A stretch of DNA of 5,761 bases from Bacteroidota bacterium (GTDB lineage Bacteria; Bacteroidota; Bacteroidia; Chitinophagales; Chitinophagaceae), in assembly GCA_023429365.1 (NCBI GenBank), contig JAEYVW010000005.1:1-5761 (forward strand), written 5' to 3'. Under the pieces are notes generated by a model that was given only the letters and a program-made list of their open reading frames with translations, ran no database searches and was not told the origin of the DNA. Both the position numbers and the translations under genes were made by a program. The stretch's first letter is position 1. Every line of letters starts with the position of its first letter. Below, piece after piece: positions 1-5,761 of this stretch.

Positions 1-200
1 CTGATAAAACAGCGAGAAAAATAAGCAGAACAACACGGGAAGTGAGAGAACTGCAGCATGAATATAAAACGGTAAAGGCCGAAGTGATGTTTCGAAGCAA
101 ACAAAGCGAACTGGTAAAAGCCGTAGAGCCCCTGGGGTTGAAGGAATTGATAGCATCGCCAGTGGTGTTGGCGGGGAAGGTGGCGGAGGGGGCTCAATAG
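1..200 (+). CDS. ftsL: FtsL-like cell division protein, C-terminal part (5' end outside window)
   Basis: An open frame enters from the left edge (first full codon at base 3) and ends at TAG 198-200, giving 65 visible residues. The segment is rich in Lys, Arg and Glu with a heptad-like pattern, consistent with a short periplasmic coiled coil. It then carries MFRSKQSELVKAVEPLGLKE, which I recognise as the conserved C-terminal block of the FtsL-like protein placed before the division PBP in Bacteroidota dcw clusters. Family knowledge: FtsL is a small bitopic membrane protein that forms a divisome subcomplex and helps activate septal synthesis. The N-terminal cytoplasmic tail and membrane segment should lie upstream of the window and cannot be checked. 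It lies 78 bases before ftsI on the same strand. The identity rests on the motif and the position. FtsL families diverge strongly, so the symbol is less certain than the family. Confidence 0.82.
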   Translation, partial: DKTARKISRTTREVRELQHEYKTVKAEVMFRSKQSELVKAVEPLGLKELIASPVVLAGKVAEGAQ

Positions 201-278
201 GAATTGGGGATTTGGATTGTGGAATTTGGTGGCAATGGGTGAGGGTTTTAATGAAGAAAAACAACTGTTAAACGAAAA
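201..278 (+). other. ftsL-ftsI spacer: G/T-rich tract followed by A-rich leader
   Basis: The first part (about 205-245) is G/T-rich with imperfect short repeats: GGATTTGG near 208-215 and GGAATTTGG at 221-229. The second part (about 250-278) is A-rich and leads into the ftsI start. No Shine-Dalgarno sequence is visible before the ATG at 279. An A-rich leader without one is usual in Bacteroidota. A seven-codon frame counting its stop (ATG 251, stop 269-271) ends just before ftsI. It is probably chance. I see no terminator or convincing promoter, so co-transcription with ftsL is likely. Confidence 0.5.
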
Positions 279-2408
279 ATGGAAGTAAGGCGCGACATAT
301 TGTGGAGGGTGTACCTGTGCTTTATCGGCATGGCGATCCTGTGCGTCTTCATTTTGGGAAAGGCCTTCTATATTCAGCGTTTCGAGGGTGATCACTGGCG
401 TAGTATGAGCGATAGCATGCACCAGCGCATCGTAGAACTGGATGCTGATCGGGGAACTATCTACAGCGAAGACGGCCAGATGCTGAGTACCTCGCTTCCG
501 GAGTTCGACATTTATCTCGACTTCCAGGCTGATGGTTTGCGTGATAAAAACGGGAAGGTATTTCACGAAAACATCGACTCTTTTGCTATAGCACTCTCAC
601 ATTATTTTGGAGACAAAACAACGGCTCAGTATAAAAAGGAATTGCTGGCAGGTTATAAAAAGAAAAGCCGTTACTACTCGCTGAAAAAGAAATTGACGTT
701 TGAGCAATACAAAAACTTCCGGCAGTTTCCCCTGGTAAGACTGGGCCGCAACAAAAGTGGTGTGATCGTAGAAGAGAACAGCCGGCGTCTTTCACCATTC
801 GGACTACTCGCAAACCGCACCATCGGTCTTTCGCGTGAACATATTGCCAGCAATGGTAAAGTGAAAAAGCAAAACGTAGGTCTTGAAAAAACCTATGACT
901 CGCTACTCACTGGCCAAAAAGGTCAACGCCTGGTAAGGTATGCCTCGGGTGGAGCAATCCCGGTAGAAGGCTTTCAGATAGAACCTGAAAATGGTAAGGA
1001 CATCTTTACCACACTCGATGTAAATATCCAGGATATCACCGAGACCGCTTTGCTCAAACAAATGGAGGCGACGGAATCTTTATACGGTACATGCATAGTC
1101 ATGGAAACCAAAACTGGAAAGATTAAAGCGATCGCCAACCTGGGCCGCAGACCCGATGGTACCTACTGGGAAGATGATAACTATGCCTTGCGTGTTACCG
1201 AACCCGGCTCTACCATCAAACTGGTGACCTTGTTAGCGGTGCTGGAAAAAGGAAGTTCAAAGATGACCGACCTGGTGGAAGTGGGCAGCGCGGGCCGGAT
1301 GGTAGTGGGTCCCAGGAACGTGAATGATGCAGAGCGTTCTCCCAAACCTGTCCTGACGGTAAAAGAATGTTTCGCACACAGTTCAAATGTGGGCATGAGC
1401 AAATTAGCTTTTAAAGCCTTCGGACAAAATCCAAAAGAATTCAAGGATTACCTGCATCGCTATCACATGGATACTCCGTCACCAGTAGATCTTTCAAATA
1501 TTCCAAAACCCCGTTTTGCTCCACTGGACAAAAACAGGGGTGGGGTGATGAACATGATCACTATGAGTTTCGGCTATGCTGCACAAGTGAGTCCCCTTCA
1601 TACGCTGACACTGTACAATGCCGTGGCCAACAACGGTAAGATGATGAAACCCTACCTGGTTAACAGCGTACAACAGGATGGAATTGTACTTAAGCAGTTC
1701 GAGCCAACTGTCATGGACGAATCGATCGCAAGACCAGATGTGATCAGCGCCGCGAAAGAAAGCATGGAAGCTGTGGTGACGGAAGGAACCGGGCGATATG
1801 CATTTAAGGATATGCCCTTCACCATTGGTGGAAAAACAGGGACGGCGCATGTGGCTGATGGTAATATTAAATATAGCGCGGGTGTGTACCAGGCTTCGTT
1901 CGTAGGCTATTTCCCGGCCAACGATCCGCAATATTCCTGTATCGTTGTCATTCGCTCTAAACCGTATGCGGCTCTGCACTATGGAGGTACTTTGGCCGGG
2001 CCTGTGTTTAAAGATGTAGCGACGAAGATCTATGCCATGTATGTAGATAAGAAAGCGCCACATCTCTATGCCGCAAAAAAAGATAGCGCAGCCTTCTTTT
2101 ATGCGGGCACCACCGCAGATATCAGGAACGTATACCAATCGCTGAATATCGCATATAACGATTCATCAAGTAAAGCGCAATATGGCAATGTGATCGCAGT
2201 AAACTACCAGTCAGTCGTGAAGGAAGTGCCGGTGCAGGAAAACATGATGCCCGATGTTAAAGGGATGGGTTTGAAAGACGCTTTATTCCTATTGGAAAAC
2301 CTTGGAGTAAAAGTGACGATAAAAGGAAAAGGAAAAGTTTCGGGTCAGTCGGTTGATCCCGGCACAGTGCTGAAAAAAGGAATGGACGTTGTACTGAATC
2401 TGACATAA
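279..2408 (+). CDS. ftsI: Division transpeptidase FtsI (class B PBP) with C-terminal PASTA domain
   Basis: A 709-residue class B penicillin-binding protein that cross-links septal peptidoglycan in the periplasm. In order: a short cytoplasmic start; one membrane segment at about residues 10-30; the PBP dimerisation region from about 55 (DRGTIYS, Arg58) to about 230; then the transpeptidase domain. All three active-site motifs are intact: STIK with nucleophile Ser311 and Lys314, SSN at 368-370, and KTG at 519-521 within GGKTGT. After a linker at about 585-650, a PASTA domain fills 655-709 (starting near MPDVKGMGLKDALFLL). At 709 residues it is longer than E. coli FtsI, which has no PASTA domain. 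The ATG at 279 is the only plausible start: its frame has several stops upstream, the nearest being TGA at 252. Its position between an ftsL-like gene and murE supports the division-specific PBP rather than the elongation PBP2. The gene appears intact. Confidence 0.96.
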   Translation: MEVRRDILWRVYLCFIGMAILCVFILGKAFYIQRFEGDHWRSMSDSMHQRIVELDADRGTIYSEDGQMLSTSLPEFDIYLDFQADGLRDKNGKVFHENIDSFAIALSHYFGDKTTAQYKKELLAGYKKKSRYYSLKKKLTFEQYKNFRQFPLVRLGRNKSGVIVEENSRRLSPFGLLANRTIGLSREHIASNGKVKKQNVGLEKTYDSLLTGQKGQRLVRYASGGAIPVEGFQIEPENGKDIFTTLDVNIQDITETALLKQMEATESLYGTCIVMETKTGKIKAIANLGRRPDGTYWEDDNYALRVTEPGSTIKLVTLLAVLEKGSSKMTDLVEVGSAGRMVVGPRNVNDAERSPKPVLTVKECFAHSSNVGMSKLAFKAFGQNPKEFKDYLHRYHMDTPSPVDLSNIPKPRFAPLDKNRGGVMNMITMSFGYAAQVSPLHTLTLYNAVANNGKMMKPYLVNSVQQDGIVLKQFEPTVMDESIARPDVISAAKESMEAVVTEGTGRYAFKDMPFTIGGKTGTAHVADGNIKYSAGVYQASFVGYFPANDPQYSCIVVIRSKPYAALHYGGTLAGPVFKDVATKIYAMYVDKKAPHLYAAKKDSAAFFYAGTTADIRNVYQSLNIAYNDSSSKAQYGNVIAVNYQSVVKEVPVQENMMPDVKGMGLKDALFLLENLGVKVTIKGKGKVSGQSVDPGTVLKKGMDVVLNLT

Positions 2409-2418
2409 ATACGAGTCT

Positions 2419-3882
2419 GTGTTATTACTGGATGCTTTATATAAAGTTTCGATCAGGTCCGTCATAGGTAGTACGGCAATAAACATCCGGGATGTACAAC
2501 TCGATTCGAGAAGAGTGAAACCGGGGGCCTTGTTTGTGGCAGTGAAAGGAGCCCAGTCCGACGGGCACCAGTTTATTGACAAGGCTGTTGAGAATGGTGC
2601 ACAGGCCGTGATTTGTGAAGCGATGCCGGCCGAATTGAAACAGGGCGTGGTGTATGTGCAGGTGGAAAACAGTGCGGCTGCGGCTGGGTGGATTGCGCAT
2701 AATTTTTTCGATCAGCCATCGGAACATCTGAAGCTGGTTGGCGTCACAGGTACCAATGGGAAAACGACGATTGCCACCTTGTTATTTAAGCTCTTTACAT
2801 CATTGGGATATAAGTGCGGGTTGTTAAGTACGGTTGAGAACCATATTGGCAATACGGTCTTACCGGCTACTCATACAACTCCCGATGCGGTCAGTTTAAA
2901 CCGGCTGCTGAAGCAAATGGTGGATGCAACCTGTACACATGTGTTCATGGAAGTGAGCTCACATGCGTTGCACCAGCATCGTGTTACAGGTTTGAAGTTT
3001 GCCGGGGGGGTATTCAGCAATATCACACATGATCACCTGGACTATCATCAAACCTTTGATGAATACATCCGTGTAAAGAAATCGTTTTTTGATTCGCTGA
3101 GTTCGCCGGCTTTTGCCATCAGCAATGCCGATGACAAGAGAGGGCTGGTGATGTTGCAGAATACAGGTGCTTCGAAATACCTGTACAGTTTGAAAACACT
3201 GGCGGATTTTAAAGGAAAGATCATTGAAAATACTTTGTCGGGGCTGGTAATGACAGTAAATGACCAGGAAGTCCATTTCCGTTTGATCGGTGAGTTCAAT
3301 GCCTACAACCTGCTGGCGACTTATGCAGTTGGTGTTTGTATGGGAGAAGATAAGCAGGAATTACTGAGGTGTCTGAGTATACTCACTGGTGCAGAAGGAC
3401 GGTTCGATTACCTGGTTTCGCCAAAGGACAATTTGATCGCCATCGTTGATTATGCGCATACACCTGATGCTTTAATAAATGTACTGGCCACGATCAAAAA
3501 GTTGAAGAAGGGTTTTGAGCAGGTGATCACCGTAGTGGGTTGTGGTGGAGACCGCGATCGTACCAAGCGCCCGATCATGGCAGAGGTTGCCTGTGAACAT
3601 AGTGATAAGGCAATTTTCACCAGTGATAACCCGAGATCGGAAGATCCGGCGCAGATCATCAGGGATATGGAGGAAGGCCTGCCGGCTGCGGCGAAAAGGA
3701 AATATATCTCGATAGTGGACAGGAAGGAAGCGATCAAAACAGCGATCAGCCTGGCCAAGCCTGAAGACATCATCCTGGTAGCGGGCAAGGGCCATGAAAA
3801 ATACCAGGAAATAAGAGGAGTGAGAAATCATTTTGACGATAAAGAAATAGTGAGAGAGATGTTTGAGCTGATGGATAGATAA
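2419..3882 (+). CDS. murE: UDP-MurNAc-L-Ala-D-Glu:meso-diaminopimelate ligase MurE (GTG start)
   Basis: A 487-residue cytoplasmic Mur ligase that uses ATP to add the third residue to the UDP-MurNAc dipeptide. The N-terminal UDP-MurNAc-binding domain covers about 1-105 (LDSRRVKPGALFVAVKG). The central ATPase domain begins at the P-loop GVTGTNGKTT (108-117, Lys115) and includes the HTTPDA and EVSSHAL blocks and Lys220, which by alignment is the carbamylated lysine. The C-terminal domain contains DYAHTPDAL, GCGGDRDRTKRP, DNPR (403-406) and AGKGHEKYQ (455-463). DNPR is the known signature for meso-diaminopimelate; lysine-adding enzymes differ there. The start is GTG at 2419, because the frame has a TGA at 2401 and no ATG or TTG between. 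This fits the usual length of the N-terminus (LLLDALYKV). It begins 10 bases after the ftsI stop with no clear Shine-Dalgarno, suggesting translation tied to ftsI. The gene is intact. Confidence 0.96.
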   Translation: MLLLDALYKVSIRSVIGSTAINIRDVQLDSRRVKPGALFVAVKGAQSDGHQFIDKAVENGAQAVICEAMPAELKQGVVYVQVENSAAAAGWIAHNFFDQPSEHLKLVGVTGTNGKTTIATLLFKLFTSLGYKCGLLSTVENHIGNTVLPATHTTPDAVSLNRLLKQMVDATCTHVFMEVSSHALHQHRVTGLKFAGGVFSNITHDHLDYHQTFDEYIRVKKSFFDSLSSPAFAISNADDKRGLVMLQNTGASKYLYSLKTLADFKGKIIENTLSGLVMTVNDQEVHFRLIGEFNAYNLLATYAVGVCMGEDKQELLRCLSILTGAEGRFDYLVSPKDNLIAIVDYAHTPDALINVLATIKKLKKGFEQVITVVGCGGDRDRTKRPIMAEVACEHSDKAIFTSDNPRSEDPAQIIRDMEEGLPAAAKRKYISIVDRKEAIKTAISLAKPEDIILVAGKGHEKYQEIRGVRNHFDDKEIVREMFELMDR

Positions 3883-3937
3883 GTGAGAGAGTAAATAGAA
3901 CTAACGTAGTAAACAGCAAAGCGAAACCAACACCAGC

Positions 3938-5215
3938 ATGTTGTATCACTTATTTGATTGGTTTGATAAACAGGACATGAACTTCCCGGGAAGTGAGTTG
4001 TACCGATTTATCACTTTCCGTGTATTGCTCGCGATACTGTTGTCATTATTTATTACGCTGATCTATGGAAAGAAACTGATCCGGTTACTGCAAAAAAAGC
4101 AGGTGGGTGAGTCGGTTCGCGACCTGGGTCTGGCTGGTGAGCAAACCAAGAAGGGTACGCCCACGATGGGTGGTCTCATCATCATCATGGCGATCGTGGT
4201 GCCAACACTTCTGTTGGCCCGGCTCGATACGGTTTACATTATCCTGATGCTGGTGGCGACAGTCTGGCTGGGTGTGATCGGATTTATCGATGACTATCTC
4301 AAACTGCGTGCGAAAAAGCTGGCACAGCAACAGGGAACAGCATATAAGAAAGGTGACAAAGACGGTTTGGCGGGCTGGTTTAAAATTTTGGGTCAGGTGG
4401 GACTTGGGATTACGGTGGGAGCAGTTCTTTATTTTAATAGCGAGGTGAGAATATGGAGAGAATACCAGGGCACTCCCAAGGCGGGTGACACAACGATTAT
4501 TACAAAGATCGTTAACAACAGGGAGAAGCACTTTGTGGAAACAAAGGAACCTGTTACGACCATTCCCTTTGTAAAAAATCACGAGTTCAATTACACCAAA
4601 TTATTGCCCGAGAGTCTTCGGCAGTATTCCTGGGTATTGTACATACTGGTTGTCATTTTCATTATCACGGCGGTATCCAATGGTTCCAATATTACGGATG
4701 GGCTCGATGGACTCGCCACGGGAACTTCTGCGCTGATCGGTGTATTGTTGGGCATTTTCGCATATGCCAGTGGTAACTTCTTCTTTGCGGATTACCTCAA
4801 TATCATGTACATCCCAGGGCTGGGTGAGCTATCCATTTTCATTGCCGCCATGATCGGAGCCTGTATCGGGTTTCTATGGTATAATTCATATCCCGCACAG
4901 GTGTTCATGGGTGACACGGGAAGTCTTACCCTGGGTGGTATCATCGCGGCGCTGGCCATTATTGTGCATAAAGAATTGCTGATCCCGATATTCTGTGGTG
5001 TGTTCCTGGTTGAGAATATAAGTGTGATACTGCAGGTCACCTATTTCAAGTATACGAAGAAGAAAACAGGTGTAGGAAAACGGATTTTCCTGATGAGCCC
5101 GCTGCATCACCATTATCAGAAACTGGGCTATCACGAAGCGAAGATCGTGACGAGGTTCTGGATCGTGACAGTATTATGTGTGGTATTGAGCATTGTAACA
5201 TTGAAACTAAGGTAA
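3938..5215 (+). CDS. mraY: Phospho-MurNAc-pentapeptide transferase MraY with enlarged periplasmic loop
   Basis: A 425-residue multi-pass membrane enzyme that moves phospho-MurNAc-pentapeptide from UDP to undecaprenyl phosphate, making lipid I. Visible motifs are [10 protein letters not shown] (71-80), FIDDY with Asp118 and Asp119, [15 protein letters not shown] (248-262), FMGDTGSL with Asp326, and the triple histidine 390-392 in SPLHHHYQ. These are the conserved magnesium and substrate residues of the family. About ten hydrophobic segments can be seen, the first at about 23-43 and the last at about 403-422. The protein is about 65 residues longer than the E. coli and Aquifex enzymes (about 360). 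The extra length lies at about residues 167-228, between membrane segments 4 and 5, which the family topology places in the periplasm. The ATG at 3938 gives the N-terminus I expect for Bacteroidota MraY. The gene starts 55 bases after murE, where many proteobacteria have murF. Confidence 0.96.
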   Translation: MLYHLFDWFDKQDMNFPGSELYRFITFRVLLAILLSLFITLIYGKKLIRLLQKKQVGESVRDLGLAGEQTKKGTPTMGGLIIIMAIVVPTLLLARLDTVYIILMLVATVWLGVIGFIDDYLKLRAKKLAQQQGTAYKKGDKDGLAGWFKILGQVGLGITVGAVLYFNSEVRIWREYQGTPKAGDTTIITKIVNNREKHFVETKEPVTTIPFVKNHEFNYTKLLPESLRQYSWVLYILVVIFIITAVSNGSNITDGLDGLATGTSALIGVLLGIFAYASGNFFFADYLNIMYIPGLGELSIFIAAMIGACIGFLWYNSYPAQVFMGDTGSLTLGGIIAALAIIVHKELLIPIFCGVFLVENISVILQVTYFKYTKKKTGVGKRIFLMSPLHHHYQKLGYHEAKIVTRFWIVTVLCVVLSIVTLKLR

Positions 5216-5414
5216 ACAAGGATAAAATTTTTTAGGAAGGATTTTTTTGAAAAACCGCCCACTGCTACCGAACCCCTTTGAAGCTGTACTCTGAAGAAAT
5301 GTTTTGTGGACGTTATTGAAATTAATACTTGTGAAGAACCCTTTTTCCGACCCCATGAAAACTAATTGATCCGTGATACTCCTGCCATGAAGCAGAATTG
5401 CGGATAGGATATCT
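5216..5414 (+). other. mraY-murD intergenic region without a credible gene
   Basis: This 199-base gap is much longer than the other gaps here (78, 10 and 55 bases). It opens with two T-rich runs (about 5226-5233 and 5241-5247) that follow no GC-rich stem, so I do not call a terminator. The murD frame has a stop at 5388-5390 and no alternative start after it. Only tiny frames exist: ATG 5299 to a stop at 5317-5319, ATG 5355 to a stop four codons on, and ATG 5387 to TAG 5405-5407. None resembles a protein I know. A weak promoter-like pair (TTTTG 5302-5306 and TACTTG 5326-5331, 19 bases apart) falls short of the Bacteroidota TTTG / TAnnTTTG consensus. The right end carries a stem-loop, listed separately. 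Confidence 0.6.
5369..5409 (+). promoter_or_regulatory. Stem-loop abutting the murD ribosome binding region
   Basis: In RNA, bases 5369-5377 (AUCCGUGAU) pair with 5397-5405 (AUUGCGGAU) over nine continuous pairs, two of them G-U. After a small uneven internal loop (four bases against one), 5382-5385 (CUGC) pairs with 5392-5395 (GCAG) around the loop CAUGAA. The lower stem ends at 5405, directly next to AGGA at 5406-5409, a weak Shine-Dalgarno five bases before the murD ATG. There is no T-run after the stem, so it does not look like a terminator. The pairing was read by eye without an energy calculation. A role in murD translation or mRNA stability is inference. Confidence 0.4.
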
Positions 5415-5761
5415 ATGAGCAAGCGATTTGTCATATTGGGTGGCGGAGAAAGCGGTGTAGGAGCAGCCCTGCTCGCCAGGCAAAACGGATATGACGTGTT
5501 TGTCTCTGACGAAAGTTCTTTGAAGGATCATTATCGTAAAGAATTGCAGGATGCGGGGATCGAATTTGAAGAAGGCCGGCAGGATGAAACCAGGATATTA
5601 TCTGCGGATGAAGTGATGAAAAGTCCGGGGATACCTGAGAAAAATGCCATGGTAAAGAAGATCAGGGAAAAAGGAATCCCGGTCATCAGTGAAATTGAAC
5701 TGGCCTATCGATTCAAAGGTGAAAGCCGGATCATCGCGATCACCGGCAGTAATGGGAAAAC
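5415..5761 (+). CDS. murD: UDP-MurNAc-L-alanine:D-glutamate ligase MurD, N-terminal part (3' end outside window)
   Basis: The first 115 codons of a cytoplasmic Mur ligase that uses ATP to add D-glutamate to UDP-MurNAc-L-alanine. The start reads MSKRFVILGGGESGVGAALL, the Rossmann-like nucleotide-sugar-binding N-terminus of MurD, with the glycine-rich GGGESGVG at 9-16. Further family marks are VMKSPGIP (67-74), where the SPGI block contacts the substrate, and ISEIEL (91-96). The window ends inside the ATP-binding P-loop ITGSNGKT: Lys115 is the last complete codon and only two bases of the next remain. The central and C-terminal ligase domains are not visible. The ATG at 5415 is the only sensible start: the frame has TGA at 5388-5390 and no other start codon after it. 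AGGA lies five bases upstream. It follows mraY after 199 bases on the same strand, the usual dcw order. Confidence 0.95.
   Translation, partial: MSKRFVILGGGESGVGAALLARQNGYDVFVSDESSLKDHYRKELQDAGIEFEEGRQDETRILSADEVMKSPGIPEKNAMVKKIREKGIPVISEIELAYRFKGESRIIAITGSNGK

Noticed and set aside
1494..2138. A 214-codon open frame on the minus strand inside ftsI
   Set aside because: It lies wholly antisense to a gene with intact catalytic motifs. Its translation shows no recognisable domain and looks like a shadow of the coding strand.
3849..3891. Direct repeat AGTGAGAGAG at 3849-3858 and 3882-3891
   Set aside because: The first copy is inside the murE coding sequence and the second starts at its stop codon. 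It is a simple purine-rich ten-mer, and a close match also occurs at 40-49 in ftsL. It is most likely chance.
4085..4582. A 165-codon minus-strand open frame inside mraY
   Set aside because: It is antisense to conserved MraY motifs, and its translation is rich in His, Gln and Asn with no domain pattern. It is a shadow frame.
5226..5256. T-runs after mraY that might be an intrinsic terminator
   Set aside because: There is no GC-rich stem before either T-run. The only pairing (T-run with the A-run at 5251-5255) is short, AT-rich and mismatched, and a stop here would cut off murD.
5302..5331. Possible promoter: TTTTG at 5302-5306 and TACTTG at 5326-5331, 19 bases apart
   Set aside because: The spacing suits the Bacteroidota type, but the -7 element does not match TAnnTTTG. 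In AT-rich intergenic DNA such a weak match is expected by chance.
5207..5531. Two minus-strand open frames (5207-5434 and 5322-5531) across the mraY-murD gap
   Set aside because: Both run into the coding sequence of murD on the opposite strand. Neither resembles a known family, and the order of + strand genes argues against an inserted reverse gene.
1..5761. A mobile element, defence system or other novel gene set
   Set aside because: Every long + strand frame belongs to a conserved division or peptidoglycan gene in the expected order. There are no transposase motifs, inverted-repeat ends, tRNAs or repeat arrays.

Overview
This window is a piece of a bacterial division and cell wall (dcw) cluster. 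It holds five genes, all on the + strand and in this order: the 3' end of an ftsL-like gene, ftsI (division transpeptidase with a PASTA tail), murE, mraY, and the 5' end of murD. The protein sequences point to the Bacteroidota, most likely the Chitinophagaceae or close relatives. Supporting signs are the form of the FtsL-like protein, a PASTA domain on the division PBP, an MraY of 425 residues with a large extra loop, murE followed directly by mraY without murF, and A-rich leaders with little or no Shine-Dalgarno sequence. The family-level placement comes from remembered sequence similarity, not from a search.

Layout: 1-200 is the FtsL-like C-terminus. 201-278 is a short G/T-rich then A-rich spacer. 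279-2408 is ftsI. After a 10-base gap, murE (GTG start) runs 2419-3882. After 55 bases, mraY runs 3938-5215. A 199-base gap (5216-5414), the longest in the window, has no credible gene but ends in a 13-bp interrupted stem-loop directly against the murD ribosome binding region. murD starts at 5415 and is cut by the window edge inside its ATP-binding P-loop.

The genes work in one pathway. MurD and MurE add D-glutamate and the third residue to the UDP-MurNAc peptide in the cytoplasm. The DNPR motif of MurE predicts that this third residue is meso-diaminopimelate. MraY moves the finished phospho-MurNAc-pentapeptide onto undecaprenyl phosphate at the membrane. FtsI cross-links the polymer at the septum, and the FtsL-like protein belongs to the divisome that controls it.

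I found no mobile element, CRISPR array, RNA gene or unknown multi-gene system. The region is conserved core genome. The points most worth a second look are the stem-loop before murD, the extra MraY loop and the PASTA tail of FtsI.
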